Origin: Maea johnstoni
Lineage: Eukaryota; Annelida; Polychaeta; Spionida; Magelonidae
NCBI GenBank assembly: GCA_963942565.1
Contig: OZ012685.1
Span: 3,767,537-3,831,536 of the forward strand
Direction: 5' to 3'
DNA length: 64,000 nucleotides
This document shows, piece by piece, positions 1 through 12,080 of this stretch (positions within the stretch are counted from its first letter, which is position 1; each line of letters starts with the position of its first letter). The position numbers and the translations under genes were made by a program. The notes below the pieces were generated by a model. That model had not been told where the DNA came from. It did not search any database and saw only the letters and a program-made list of their open reading frames with translations.

Positions 1-121
1 CAAATTCTTGTTTTTATAAACCTTGACTTGTTCTATAAATATTTGTGGTAGAACAAGTACATGTATATATAGTGTAACTGGTGGTGCAGCTAATTTATGC
101 TACAACTGATTGCAGAAACCT

Positions 122-202
122 AGTATCAAATGTAGATTCCTTAGAAATCCTTTCCTTGTACACTCCCAGAAGTTTCTTGCAGTTCTCATCTTCATTTGGT
201 AG
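122..202. repeat. TACCAAATG-ended small repeat (family R), diverged copy
   Basis: The segment opens with TATCAAATGTAG and closes with CATTTGGTAGG, a degenerate inverted pair, and includes the family word CCTTAGAAATCC. The same ends and internal words (CCTAGGAATTCC, GGATAATGCTAAG, AGCTACATTTGGTAAGG) recur at about 1530, 9571, 44560, 52270 and 53366. Further weak fragments run on to about 540. It is probably an old non-autonomous DNA transposon; no target duplication is visible. Confidence 0.4.
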
Positions 203-540
203 GAGCAGGGCAGGTCCTTTTTAGGAATACAATCATGGGAATGCTAAAGAGTAAATTACCAAAATGTGCATGTGGTGGTAAGGCTAATTTATACTACTAC
301 AATTTGCTACCACAAATATTTATAAAGCCAGGAACTTCTTGGTATTCTCAGCTTTGTTTGGTATTAGCAGGTAAGGTCCTTCTCAGAAATATAACACATA
401 GTAGCCTTGCTCAGCCATGGTTAACAGCAAACTTTCACTGGAAGTGGCCCATACTTGACATAGCAAGGAGTTTCAGGGGGAATCCTAAGGTATTTTCCTA
501 GCATAATTCTGGTAATCCTCAAGTTTTCCTAGGTGTATCC

Positions 541-1529
541 TTAAAAGTGTGAATTAGGATGTACCTATGTAATGAGAGAAGGCAAGTGCGGGCAGATTTT
601 AAGAGGGGTATTTCTTCCAGTAATCGAAAATCATTATAAGATGCATTTTTGTGACTTTAATAACCTTTTATTGCAAAAGGAAATCAACACAATGAAGGTT
701 GAATTTTAAAACATATCAGAGACTTATGATTGTAACAACGTATGGTTCATTAACTTTGAAAAATCATAAGGAATAGACCAACGGTTTAATTTTTTTTTTA
801 TCAAAATACAAGTGAACTAATAATGAGCATGTTAATTTACCAAAATGAAAATAAATTCAGTGCCTGATTAGGACTTTCTACACTCTGGTATTGTAAAATC
901 TATGGTATGATCCAGTTAGGATCAGACCATAGTATTTAGCCATGTTTATGCCATGGTGTGGCAATTAGCATGGCTTAATTAATGCATTAAGGATTGCAAA
1001 CAGGATGGAGCAGTCAATTTGGGGAGTCTGAGCTACTTCTTATCAAGGCCAATCATTGAATTACGCAAATCCAACTAATGATTACGGCATACATTTCAAC
1101 TACTGATAGTGTGGTATGTCTTGATAACTGCGGTAGGTATAAACTGGCTCTTGGTCTTTGGAGTAATTGAATCAGTTTTTTTCCTGTGCTGATCTTTAAC
1201 TTTTATTTCCTGTATAGATGGTACTTTTTTAGGGTCAACATATTGAAAAATAAGAAGTTCATATTCAACAACTATACACAGAAATGTCGTACTTTTATTT
1301 TGAAATTTGGAAGATGAGAGTAAATTTTGAATTATGTAAGTTTTGCTTTCCCTTACACTTAATCTTTTTTTTAAATCTAAGTCTTTTGGTTGTAAATGGT
1401 CTGTCACTCCTAGACAAAAGAATCCCTTTCACTTCATAAGCAGATTTTGGAGGTTAATTCTAAAAGGGTGAACATTTGAAAAAGCACATCTTTTGCAGAA
1501 CAGAGGCAAACTTTCCTGAATTTGTTGCT
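541..1529. other. AT-rich intergenic block with one short hairpin
   Basis: No gene is recognised. An imperfect hairpin lies at 900-932: CTATGGTATGATCC, a 5-base loop, then GGATCAGACCATAG (13 of 14 paired). A 103-codon open frame on the minus strand at 1096-1407 is lysine- and serine-rich and matches nothing I know; I treat it as chance. Confidence 0.5.
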
Positions 1530-1604
1530 TGGCTCCCTTAGAAATCATAGGATTTTCCAGGAAAACCCTAGGAATTCCTACGTACTTCAAGCTTCATTTG
1601 GTAA
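1530..1604. repeat. Family R repeat fragment
   Basis: Contains CCCTAGGAATTCCTACG and ends with CTTCATTTGGTAATG, matching the right half of the copies at 9571 and 53366. The left end is missing or too diverged to see. Confidence 0.4.
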
Positions 1605-1612
1605 TGTAAATG

Positions 1613-3099
1613 CAGGCTTTTACTGTATTTAACCAGAATGATCAGAGTGTTTAACAGCTAAGATCTAGATGTTGGGACAGAAAGTTATTAAATGCACTTT
1701 ACAAACATTGTGCATGTGAATATGTAAATGTGAGATATTTGGGTGATTTCATTCCCCTACCCCATCCCTCCCCCCCCCCCCCCCCCCCCCCGAAATATGT
1801 TCACAGCTGCCCTCCCATTTTCCTCAATTAAATGTCACAAGTCTTTTGTCAGAATAAATATTTTGAAAACTGAGAATAATGAGAATAATTAGCCATTAAG
1901 GTTTCAAAATCATATGAAGAAAATCTTGATAAACTGGTTAAAACTGCACCTAATCAATAGAATGTTCAGAATTTAATATTCTATGAATTTGAGGATTCAA
2001 ATGACACATCATTAATGGAGTTTAATTACAGGAAGAATTGGAGATCAGTATAATTTAAAACCATCCAATTTGATTTGGGAGTAATAGAAAGCACTTACAC
2101 TACTCTCAAGTCCTTTATAGTGGAATAATGAAATAAGCTACTGTTTTCCTGGTGGGACTTGAACATGTTGTGTAGGCTGGAAAGGGGGTGTGGTCACATG
2201 GAAGGGGGAGGGGCACAGTTGGTCCCCGAAACTTAATTCAATTTCGTTGCATTTGAGCAGTCATTTAGTAGTGCTATTGCTGCCCACACCCTCTGTTCCC
2301 CAGGAGGGAGGGGGTAGTCTATACGCCTGTAGGTTTGGCCGGGGGTATCGCATGTCTTGAGTGATCCAACTCAGTGGGATCAGGTCGAGGGGAACCAAGA
2401 GTTCACAACCTGATCACCCAATGTCAATAGCATGATGTTGATACAAATACAAGTCAACATGTGCCATGACCTTTATTACATCAATGGCTACTTTGGCATT
2501 ATATTATGCATTTTCATCAAAAAAAGTAACTTTTATTTGATAATTCATAAGCATCATCAATGCACAAGTCAATTGGGCTCGGAAAAAGCTTTAACTTATG
2601 TTGATATCCTTTATTGATGTTTATAAGAAACAGCATCAAACAATGGCAAAAGCTCCTACCTCTTTAACACTGCTCACCCAACATAAATAGAAAGTGTATA
2701 CAATTGGCGGGAACTTTACCAGTAATTAATCGAAAAACTCAGTGTAATTGGTACTGTGCAAATGGAAGTGCAAAAGATAGGTACTCATTCAATTAAGTGC
2801 TTTTCTTTTAGTGTAGAAAGATACTTTTTCATTTCCCCTTTTATTTGTATCTTACTTGATTAAAAAAAAAATCCTTTATCTTTTTCTCCTTTTTTCCTCA
2901 TCCATATCTCCTTTTTCCCTCTCCTCATTCCTCTCTTCCTTCTTGTTTAAAAAGTGACATTACTTAGCTCATCGCAGAATTAGGTGTTACTGATGTTGTC
3001 ATCATGTGATGTTGACATCCATTTATAACTTGGACAATTAGCAAAGAATCATGCTAAGTAGAAAAGACTAAACAATATCTAATAACTACAGATCACCAC
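1613..3099. other. Intergenic block, no gene seen
   Basis: AT-rich unique sequence. It holds a 22-base poly-C run (listed separately), a purine-rich stretch near 2180-2215 with GGGGGAGGGG runs, and an imperfect palindrome at 2363-2381 (GATCCAACT / AGTGGGATC). A pyrimidine-rich patch (TTTTTCTCC and similar) lies at 2870-2945. Confidence 0.5.
1770..1791. repeat. Poly-C run, 22 bases
   Basis: Uninterrupted C run at 1770-1791. It is one of several long mononucleotide C or G runs in the window and could form an i-motif, or a G-quadruplex on the minus strand. It could also be an assembly or length-uncertain site. Confidence 0.9.
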
Positions 3100-3127
3100 G
3101 GCTCACCCCTCATCCCACCCACCTTTT

Positions 3128-3227
3128 AGCACCCTACAGCAACCCAAAACACTCTTCAGCACCCTACAGAAACCCACAACACCATTCAGCACCCTACCGA
3201 CACCCAAAACACCCCACAGCACCCATG
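3128..3227. repeat. 30-bp minisatellite, about 3.3 copies
   Basis: The word AGCACCC recurs at 3128, 3158, 3188 and 3218, exactly 30 bases apart. The unit runs approximately AGCACCCTACAGAAACCCAA plus ACACTCTTC-like sequence. Units differ by a few substitutions. The minus-strand open frame across it reads as a 10-residue repeat (VGxCRVLxGV-like) because 30 is divisible by 3; I regard this as incidental. Confidence 0.8.
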
Positions 3228-3630
3228 TGTGTGGCAAGGGGAATCTGGGTCTGGTAAATCTTCCATTTACAGCTCTGTAAACGGTAATTAGAGTCACACC
3301 CACTCACTCCCAGTCTGCAGCAGTAGAGTCAGCCATTTCCCTAATTGATGTATGATAAGAGTTTGTGATTGCCGAGGGGGTTGAGGGGTTTGTTTATTAT
3401 TGCTGCTGGCCGCTGTCTATTAGTTCAGACCTCCCCTCTGTCATGAGAGCCAGACTTGTGGAACATGCGTTTATCTCGTACATTACACATGGGTGGTTAT
3501 TATCTCACACATGTAGAGGGCGCTGCCATAGAAGATGGAGTGCAGAGGATCATCCTCAGGTTACACCAGGTAGCAGCACTTATAAATACACCACTACCTC
3601 TAAAAGAAAAGACATTAATTCATAATCTTC
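3228..3630. other. GC-richer single-copy island
   Basis: Complex sequence of higher GC than its surroundings with no match to the dispersed repeats. It contains AGAGGGCGCT at 3515-3524, the central part of a CTCF-type site, but the CCA half is not conserved. Overlapping short open frames show no recognisable domain. Candidate conserved non-coding element; function unknown. Confidence 0.3.
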
Positions 3631-3851
3631 TTTTCTAGAAAGGACTAAAATGTCCAAACAATTAACTGATATGTGGTTATTGACTTCTCTTTTACTTTTA
3701 ATATTTCTATTGTTTCTCTTGGCAAAGCAGCCTGAATGAGTTAACTGTGATTATTAAATTATCTAATGATTAATACTGTTCAGTATTTCCATTTTGAAAC
3801 CAAACAAATATGATCCTCCTAAACAGGTAGCTGAATTGTGGTCTTCTCCAT

Positions 3852-4075
3852 TAACTTCACCCATTCATAGCTGTAGAGGCCAAAAACGTCCTGGCAATTT
3901 TGGTTATATCTACGTGACCTGGGAATTCTACAGAACTTATATGAAGAAGAAATATTGCTCAGAACTCAAACCTCAACTCTCCTTCAGAAATTTTGTGAAT
4001 GTGTGCTTAGTTCCTGAGTTATCTTCAAAAGTATCCTAGGTTTGGTCAAATATATCTCTGGGCATGAATGGGTTA
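3852..4075. repeat. TTAA-family MITE, subfamily B
   Basis: Starts near TTCACCCATTCATAGCTG and ends with GGGCATGAATGGGTTAA, giving the inverted termini CCCATTCATGCC / GGCATGAATGGG seen across the family. The internal block (CTGTAGAGGCCAAAAACG) matches subfamily B copies at 42016, 48752 and 56717. TTAA at the right edge fits a TTAA target-site family such as piggyBac; the left TTAA is degraded. Confidence 0.5.
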
Positions 4076-4313
4076 AAAACAACAGACAAGCTGGCCAGTT
4101 CAGGGCAGGCACTGCATGGCGTGAGGAGAGGATTATCATGGTGATAGCTCATGCCTCATTTCTCCAGAAGAAGAGTTAGGAAAACAGTTTTCCTTCCGAA
4201 CAACATTTCCTCATAGCCCATTAACCCACCAGCTGGAATGCTGCCATACTCTTCTCTGGCAGGTCTATAGTGAGAGGTGAAAACTCTGTACCGTGCATCA
4301 TATAGTGAAACCA

Positions 4314-4410
4314 TACACAGTGAAACCTCAGAGATATGAACAGCTTGGGACCATGACAAACTTGTTCACATAAGGGGGTGTTCACCTCTCTGAGGTCTTT
4401 TCATAGTGTA
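4314..4410. repeat. Small TIR element (family V), copy 1
   Basis: Begins TACACAGTGAAACCTCAGAG. The reverse complement of its right end reads TACACTATGAAAAGACCTCA, so the termini are imperfect inverted repeats of about 30 bases. A related copy lies at 58767-58895. Only about 97 bases long, with no coding content: a MITE or hairpin repeat. Confidence 0.5.
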
Positions 4411-4576
4411 AGAAATACAAAAGTGATAGTTTGAAATACTGTAAAACTTGCCACTAATTTCAACTTTTCTGTAGACTTCCAATAACTTTAAACCACTAAT
4501 CCCAATGATAACTTAACACATATGTCAGAGAAAATATCATCACAAATCGTAACCACTAGCCACCCATCTAGATGCC

Positions 4577-4810
4577 TTAACCCAATAATGCTCACAGCGG
4601 TCAAAACAGCCTAACAATTTCAGCAAAATCCAATACGCCAAGGCATATTTGTGAAAAGATTTGAAAGGTAAATGTTAAGCAGAACATTACCAACAACTCT
4701 CCTTCAAATATATTGTGAAGTTGTTCTTAATTCTAAAGTTATCATCAAAAGTATTGAAGATCAAGACAACAATAAGCAGGTTGAGGAACTCTTGAGTATT
4801 AATGGGTTAA
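4577..4810. repeat. TTAA-family MITE, 234 bp, both ends present
   Basis: Opens with TTAACCCAATAATGCTCAC and closes with ATTAATGGGTTAA. TTAA is present at both edges, as expected for a TTAA target duplication. The inside resembles subfamily B (GCGGTCAAAACAGCC; CCAACAACTCTCCTTCAAAT). Confidence 0.6.
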
Positions 4811-5989
4811 ACACTCCTGTATCCTGGTCTGAATCACCTTTTTATCTGCTTAAAACCCAATTAGGGAATGCTAGGTAGCCGATCCAAGGCACTCAGCAAT
4901 GTAAAGCTGTCACAAAACTCTCAATTCCATGAGAAATGACAAAGAAAATTCACCCTAATACCCAGTTATCAAGATACCTTTAAAAATGCATATTTGACAG
5001 CTTTCTTCACAGCCGAAGTTGTTGCTCCCAATGATTTTATGACATATCCTGGCACACGATGCCCTCACATAACTGCCCTTTCAATGACAGTCTAGGCTCT
5101 GCCTAAAAGAGATTTCTGCTCAAATGAGTCATAAAGCCATTTCAATTTATGAAATATTCAACAGATTGAAATATTAAAATTGCCAAGTTGCGACCCTCCA
5201 CCCATTCTGTTCATCAGCAGGGCATGTCACGGCATTGTTCTCATGATCGTCGCTGGGTGACATCTTGAATGAAATCCTCCACAAAAGCTGTGAGAACTCA
5301 AAGAAGAGACGATCTTGACACTAAGGAAGGCAGATTGAACAGCGTGATTGAAGAAATTGGGAAAAACTTGTACGGAAATTGCCAACACGTGAGCAGGTGC
5401 TAGGAGTCAACAGGGGGAAATCTTTAATATACATATTCACTGGCCGCATCTTATTAAGTATACCTTTTTAACCTGTATACTGACTTTTTTCAATATAGAG
5501 TATTAATCATGAATTAGCCTATACAAAGTGTAGTGTTGTAGGGGGCGCTCTGGGAATACATACTCCATCACCAGACATGAGACTTATTCAGCAAAAGTTT
5601 TCGGGCATAATTGATCCTGAATAAAATCAAATTTGGCCTCTCTCTGGGACGCATTTCCCTAGTGCACCAATAAATCATTCCCCCCATAAAAGACAAGTGT
5701 TTCTGAGCGCAGGGGGAGGATACATCTACAATGTGGCCACTCACCCCTTCCCCAAAACAAGTCAAGTGAAAGAGACCCGACTGTGAATTCTTGACATGGT
5801 GTCTTTTGTCGCAGCGCTTGCCTAGCTAAGCCCCCTCATGCTTGTGAAGAGTTAGGGTATTAGAGGTAGAAAAGAGGCAAGAGGGAGGTAAACACGCTCA
5901 CATCCCGGGTCAATACAGCGCCTTTTATCATGCGCCTTTTACCTGGTTAAAGCCCCCCTCCACACACAGTTCAATGACAAACCTCACCT
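4811..5989. other. Intergenic block with a GC-richer stretch
   Basis: No gene recognised. The section 5200-5420 is complex single-copy sequence. AGGGGGCGCTC at 5540-5550 is the core of a CTCF-type site but lacks the 5' CCA half. Open frames here are short and unconvincing. Confidence 0.4.
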
Positions 5990-6032
5990 CTATAGATCAA
6001 AAGTTACCCACAAAAGCTGCAACAGACCGCTG

Positions 6033-6190
6033 CCCAACAGGAGATTTCGGTTGTACCCAGTAGGAAACCAAGCTACCTTGAAATTTACTAGTGGACAGCT
6101 AGGGACAAAGCTCACACAGATTGTAGCCCAACGTGAGTTTTCGGTTGTAGCCCAGTATGAGACCCAACTGCCCTGAAATTTACTGGTGGA
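6033..6190. repeat. Diverged 94-bp tandem duplication
   Basis: CCCAACAGGAGATTTCGGTTG at the first unit (start 6033) matches CCCAACGTGAGTTTTCGGTT at the second (start 6127). Both units end in TGAAATTTACTxGTGGACAxC. Period 94; many substitutions indicate an old duplication. Confidence 0.7.
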
Positions 6191-6193
6191 CAT

Positions 6194-6565
6194 CTAGCAT
6201 TAGTTCATTAAGACATGCTAACTGACCACAATGAAGTGGGTTCTCTAGTGAAGGGGTACCACCCTGGGGTCCAGGGTAGGAGCCTGTAGGACAATAGGGG
6301 AACGGTCACTGCCTGCCCCTTGGACCAAACGTGTTATTACTGCATCCAGACACGCCCCTAAATTACCCTCCCATGCCAACATTCCAGGTGCCCAGAGGAA
6401 ATCAGTGTCCAGCAGGCTTGACCGCTCCTCTGTCCAGCAGGTGAGGGGGCTCTTCCACAGGACAGGATACCAACAATGGCACCCCCACCCCACCCTTGTA
6501 GAACCCTAATTCTGGACAAGCCCATCCAGCACAAACAGGTAATCATCTCGGTATGGGCACCAATG
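6194..6565. other. GC-richer single-copy island
   Basis: Complex sequence with overlapping short frames on the minus strand and no recognisable domain. GTCCAGCAGG occurs twice (near 6409 and 6433). Candidate non-coding element or decayed repeat; no gene called. Confidence 0.3.
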
Positions 6566-6963
6566 TTAACCCATTCATGCCTGGAGTACCACCAACAACT
6601 GGCATCTGGACCTATTAAAACTTAACCCATTAATGCTGGAAAGTTCATCTTCAAATTGTTGACTGGATCTATGATACATTTGACAATAACTTTGAAAATG
6701 AAAATGACAAAGGAGAGTTCTTGGTAGGGTTCTCATTAAAATATTTTCCAGCTGTTCTTTTGCGTGCAAGATCTCAAGTTTATCAGACTTTAATGACTTA
6801 AAGATTAAGTATAAATTCACAAAATATTTGAAGGAGACTTGTAGGTTTGGTCCTGAACAGCGTGTATTTCTTATGCAAATATACTCTGAAATATGCTGCA
6901 TTCCAAAAGATTTCACCAAGGTTCTGAGGTTGTTTTTGAGTGCAACATGCATTAATGGGTTAA
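6566..6963. repeat. TTAA-family MITE (342 bp) with an adjoining fragment
   Basis: An element spans 6622-6963, from TTAACCCATTAATGCTGG to GCATTAATGGGTTAA, with TTAA at both edges. Directly to its left, 6566-6621 is a second left end (TTAACCCATTCATGCCTGG) followed by the subfamily A word GGCATCTGGACCTA. The arrangement looks like one copy inserted into, or recombined with, another. Confidence 0.65.
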
Positions 6964-7799
6964 AGCACACCTGAATACCCAGATAGTCACCCCTACCCCG
7001 TTTCTTTTCCCCTTCTAACCCCTTCTTTTCTCTACATTCAAGGACAGCTTCTCAAGTTGATTCTCCCCCATCTGGGACTACTGTTTGCACCCATTCACTA
7101 CACAATCACCGTCCGGTCCATCCCCGGGAATTTCCTGGCCAATTGCACACAGAGGAAGCATGGCAAATCTACCACTCCAGATCCAAATAATAGCTTAACA
7201 GATACAACTCCTATAAAGGCTTTAAAAATAGCAGCAGGCGTGTGGTTTGAAATCCCACAAGTAAACAATGTTGATTTTGATTTGTTTAGAGTTCATATCA
7301 TTTACCTGATAAATCTATTTCCAAACACATTTATAAAATGAAAGAACAGCAAAAGTTCTATGAAATGAATGAAAACAATACAATATGTTAAAACCGGTAC
7401 TGGTAGAGAACAACCAAGTAGAAATGAATAGCAATTGAACTTAAGAAGGAAAACTGCACAGGGCATCATGAATAGCAGGAAAAATAAGGGTAATTCAGAT
7501 GATGATGACGATTATGCTTGAAAGGTTAGAATAATGAGGAGCGGAGATGATGTCTGTGACAAAGGTGGTCCAAAGACCTAACACAAATGCTTCACTTGGA
7601 ACTTGAAAAGTTCTTGAATAGCTGTTTTCCTTCAAATATTGAAAAAATGATAACATTAATGACTGAACATGAAATAACAATGTTGCAATTGAAGGTGACA
7701 ATGTTGCATTTGTTGCAAATAGCGAGGAAAAAAGTTGTGTTTCAGAAACTAAATATCAGAATAAAAAAGATATGGTCAACAAATTATGGCTAGAAAATA
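6964..7799. other. Intergenic block, no gene seen
   Basis: AT-rich unique sequence. Short frames at 7057-7341 (plus) and 7495-7701 (minus) show no domain, biased codon use or splice context that I can recognise. Confidence 0.5.
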
Positions 7800-7935
7800 G
7801 CCAGTGAATTGGGGTTAGGTGGTGGTTTCAACCAGGTACTACCGTTTCCTTCACCACTTACAAATGGTTAGTTAAAAATTACCCTAAATATTGCAGTAGA
7901 AGTGATGATTATTGAACTCCCAAAATTCAAATTAA
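7800..7935 (+). repeat. SINE fragment, 3' body only
   Basis: Matches the body of the SINE at 25201: GGGGTTAGGTGGTGGTTT, a degraded GGTACTCCxGTTTCCTCC region, ACTTACAAATGGTTAGT, then a GCAGTAGAAGTGATGATT tail word and an AAAATTCAAAT end. The tRNA-like head with A and B boxes is missing, so this is a 5'-truncated copy. Confidence 0.6.
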
Positions 7936-7994
7936 ACAAATTATGGAAACACCCATAGTAAGTGAAGAGAAAATGAGAACTGATTGTAGCTTAT

Positions 7995-8140
7995 CTAAGA
8001 GGTTATGCATTGAAATCTCCTTGACAAGTGTCCTCTGACCTGTATAATGATACTTTTGACAATTGATTTTGGAATAAAGCATACAATTACAAAAAAATAT
8101 TCAAAGGAGAGTTCTGATTTGGGTTCTGATTACCATACCC
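7995..8140. repeat. TTAA-family fragment, subfamily A
   Basis: Carries subfamily A words (TTGACAAGTGTC, TACTTTTGACAAT, AATATTCAAAGGAGAGTTCTG) shared with 6622 and 9883. The left end is degraded and the right end is not found. Confidence 0.4.
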
Positions 8141-8310
8141 CCCCCCCAAAGGTCTTCAGAAAAAAGCAGTAGCCTCAAAGAAATTTCCAAAACAGCAAGA
8201 ATGTTCAAAATCTGCCGGGATGTTTTGAGCATTACAGACAAGATGGTGCTTGGTAGATTAAGGCACAGCAGAATATATGTTCCCACAATCTGTATGCAGG
8301 GGTTTAACAA

Positions 8311-9570
8311 AGGGTATTGGGTAAGACCACCACCCCCTTCCCACCCCTTTTCCTACCTGAATGCAGGGGTAAGACTTGATTTATGCTTCAAAGCTAATTA
8401 AGTATTCCACATCTAGCCAAGCATTCTAACCTAGTTATTTACTGTACTTTTCAGATAGAAACATACCATTACATTGTGATCACTGTGTAAGTATAGTAGA
8501 CATGGGCACACTTATATAGGAACAAAATAAATCATTCTATAGATAGTGTATACACAAATAGCCACAGTGTGACTACAGTGAACTACTACAATACGAACAA
8601 TGTTGATTTCATACAATAACAATCTTAAGGAATGCACTTAGGAGGACTTGAAAAAGCAAATTCCCTTTTTAAATAGACAAATGAACATAGAGGTACTTTA
8701 ATAAGCTACTAAAGCTTGTAGGACCCTTTAATTAAATAGGTACCGAATGAAATAAAAACATACTTTAACCCTTCCAATGCTAAGGCTACTTTCATCCAAA
8801 GCATAAGGACACAACCAGGTTAAATTCATGCATCTTCAGGTGCAAGCGATACTAACTTGCAAGTCACTGTCAAGTTCTTAACTATTCTAAGTGGGTTTGT
8901 GAACACTAACGTACAGTTACAGGATAAAAGAAAAAAGTATTTTATTCTAAAACCGTGTAGGGTTGTTTTTTCTTTACAATGAAAATAAATTAAAAGTGAC
9001 ATTTTCACAACACAAAAGCCATGTTTTAAAGATGAAGGGATGTTTGCAAACCCAAAAACCCTTTCTTAGTATTTACAAGTGCCATCTTCAACCACGTACA
9101 CAGACCATCCATCCTCTATACATCACCCATAGGCTATGTTCTCATACTGCTTTGGTCCCTCCTGACAAGAGGTAAAGGGGGTATGCTGAAGACGTTAGCT
9201 TGTTTTGTCCTGGGCGGTATTTTGGTATTGAGTAATGGCATAGTTTGAGGCACGTCAGATTTCCACCCGTCCTCTCTGCAACTGCTGGTGAGTATATAAC
9301 CATGCTGTGTGTGGGATAGGCAGAATTCTTGCCAACGCTTCTGTCGCAGTTTTCCAAACATCAAACGCATAGCAGCACCATCTGTTAGCAGGACACTTCT
9401 AAGAACCTTTTTACAAATCAGTGTCTGTGGAAAATCTCAGAACATTTGTCACAGAGCAGTGCTTGCTGAAGAAACTAAATAATGTTCACTTTTTGAGAGT
9501 TGGCAGTATAGGGAAAAGGGTATCTGGTCTGTACTTGTTGTTGAGCTTAAGCAGGTAACCATATTCATCC
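8311..9570. other. Intergenic block, no gene seen
   Basis: Mostly AT-rich unique DNA. A short repeat remnant at 8765-8823 is listed separately. The GC-richer part 9100-9370 has overlapping open frames of about 70 codons on both strands with no recognisable domain. Confidence 0.5.
8765..8823. repeat. Family Q repeat, internally deleted copy
   Basis: Starts TTAACCCTTCCAATGCTAAG and ends CAACCAGGTTAAA. The left part (GGCTACTTTxATCCAA) matches copies at 47348 and, reversed, 20309. Only about 60 bases remain, so most of the roughly 200-base element is deleted. Confidence 0.55.
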
Positions 9571-9665
9571 CCACCAAATGAAGTTGGGAATACCTAGGAA
9601 TTCCAACGCTGATGCTAAGAACATTCCAGGATTTTCTCTTAATGCCCAGGTACATTAGGTAAGGG
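9571..9665. repeat. Family R repeat with both ends
   Basis: Left end CACCAAATGAAGTTGGGAAT, right end CAGGTACATTAGGTAAGGG, forming imperfect inverted termini. The inside contains CCTAGGAATTCC and a GCTGATGCTAAGAA word shared with 53366. Confidence 0.5.
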
Positions 9666-9882
9666 TATGAAGCAGTTGTGTATGATGTTTTAGATGACCA
9701 AACACTTCTTTTCTTCATCCAAGATGATGGTCACCAGGGGCTGCAGTAGATATACTACAGCTCAGAGTATGAAATACATAACTAAACATTTCGATAAAGT
9801 CGACTCAGGTTATAGCATGGATAGAGGTATTTAACAAATACTTGTAGGCTCAAAGTTCTCAGCATCTGGCCACCTGAATCCC

Positions 9883-10090
9883 TTAACCCATTCAAGCCTA
9901 GAGATTTCTTTGACAAGTGTCATCTGGACCTAAGATACTTCTGAAAATAACTTTTCATGCAATCATAAATTGTTAAAAATATTTCAAAGAGAGTTGTTTA
10001 CTAGCTTCTTATCAACATTTCTTCTTGAAAATATTTTTAGATATTACGTTTGTCATGTGTTTTTGAGCGCTACATGCATGAATGGGTAAA
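9883..10090. repeat. TTAA-family MITE, subfamily A
   Basis: Begins TTAACCCATTCAAGCCTAG and ends ACATGCATGAATGGGTAAA. Internal words TTTGACAAGTGTCATCTGGA and TTTCAAAGAGAGTTG are shared with the copies at 6622, 7995 and 58590. The right TTAA has mutated to TAAA. Confidence 0.6.
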
Positions 10091-10719
10091 GTAAACATAG
10101 GACAATAAATCTTGTTCATCATGGCACAATTTTGGACACACAATTTCAGAAATCTTGCTTGTTGAAAACTTGCATGTAACAAGTCTGGTGAAGAGCATGC
10201 ATGTAGCATGTGCTGCTGGCTAGCAGCTAGTCCACATCAGCTGTTGCAGCTGCAACCAAGGAAGAACGTTGCCTGATTAGCGGACACATTCTCCATCACA
10301 TATCTCACAACTTCACCCGGTTATCCCCTCTCCCCAACCATCTCTCAGGCTGGTCATCTTCCTCTCTGTGCAATTGTAGTGTAATAGTGATGAAATATTA
10401 TCAACTTAACAACGCAGAATGTGAACCAATTTGTCCCAAACTGGAACGAAAAGACAGATCCCCGACAACTGGTAGTCCGGACGAAAACGGTACCCTCCAA
10501 AATATGTCGCACCTTCCATTCAACTTTACCACCATCAATTAAGGCTCTTATGAAAAGTGTGGTGTACCACCAAATTAAAGCACCCTTATACATACTCCTA
10601 TTTCATGACATCAAAGAATGACCATGGAACATGAATATTGTATGAGAAAATGGTGGATGGGCAAATGGTGAGGGGTTTGGCATCTCTAGCAGTTGGACCC
10701 GTGAAGTGATTGTTCTGAC
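10091..10719. other. Intergenic block, no gene seen
   Basis: Unique sequence of mixed composition. Short overlapping frames occur on both strands at 10354-10621 without a recognisable domain. Confidence 0.45.
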
Positions 10720-11004
10720 ATGGGGCCCAGAAGAGGGGCGAGCTTTGAAGTCTGGATCCAGTTACGATTTTTCAATTGCAACGGGAATGGATGTCATGTC
10801 GGGTATTCTGGTAATTACTGTAGGATGAGGAGGAGGCTGCCTGATAATATCGGCACTCCACTCTGGGGCCACAACATGCAGAAGCTGTCTTTGTCAATCA
10901 CGGCCATCCCCGACACTTCCTCTCAACACTTATCTCAGCTGTTTTCACATCCAGCACAGAATATAGTCAACACTTACGTCAATATTGCACTGGTGCTGGG
11001 ATAG
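10720..11004. other. GC-richer single-copy island
   Basis: Complex sequence open for 94 codons on the plus strand. The translation has no domain I recognise and no convincing splice context. Candidate conserved non-coding element or lineage-specific exon; I cannot decide from one genome. Confidence 0.25.
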
Positions 11005-12080
11005 AACTAGGGGTAGATATATAGGAATCTAAAGTTTAGGTGTTTTTTTTCCTAAGGTGCAAAAGTTATATCCAAAATCGAAGACAATTAATCAGTAAAT
11101 ATCTTTGAAACAATTTTCTTTATCCAAAACTGAAAATGCAAATAATTATTGCATAAGAACCATGAGTACTGAATATTTGGACGATGATATGTCAACTAGA
11201 TGTACAACCTCAAATGGATCTAAATATATCATCTGTAATTAACTGAAATTTACCAGCCCCATTTTTGTTAAAATCAAAAAGGTTAAATAGGTTTGAGGGT
11301 TAAAAGCAAATTCAACCAATAAAGAACTATATGCTATTCATAATATTCCTCCAATACAAAAGATACAAAAACTGATTGTCCCTCAAAAGTTTAAATTGTA
11401 GGGGCACAGAGTGCCTGAAGGAACTTATGTTAGCCTTCCCATCTGAAATGTGAACAATTCCTAGCCTTTAAGTATGTTAGAAACGAATGAATGGTCAATG
11501 AAATATATGGTACAACCAAGTATTCTCCTTTTCTGTGTTTTAGTGAAGGAAAATAACTTTGTAAGTCAAAAACATTGAGGAACAATTTATGATTTACAAA
11601 TATGGAAGATTGAATTCATACCTGCATGATCTATAGCTTTGGCTTAATTGTAAGTAAATTGCATTGAAACTAATAAAAGAAAAGAAACACATTTGCTTTA
11701 AGAAAAAGGACTATCTGGACTTTTTTTGACATGAAAAAACAAAACATATGTTAGTCATATTTTACATAGCTTAAGTAAGTGTTTAACTTACTAGACAAAC
11801 AATCCTAAAAAGTCACTGTATACAATTTAGACTTCTTCATACCATAACTATATGTTTGTATATATGGCGTATTCCTCAGAAAGTTTTTGAAATTCTACTT
11901 TTAAAGCATTTTATAAATGAATAACGGTTGAAACCTGTTACTGTTTCTGTTACTTCAACACAGAGGTAAATGTACTAAAACTGTCCCCCTTACAGGTGGC
12001 CAGTTTTATTTATTCTTATTTATTTTTGTTCATTTTCCTGCTCACCAGGGTAAGTTGATAAATATAAGTTAAGAATCCCA
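11005..12080. other. AT-rich block, nothing recognised
   Basis: About 1.1 kb of low-GC sequence without significant open frames, tandem repeats or members of the dispersed families found elsewhere in the window. Confidence 0.55.

Noticed and set aside
1096-1407. 103-codon minus-strand gene
   Set aside because: AT-rich, no motif, no splice or start context; likely chance.
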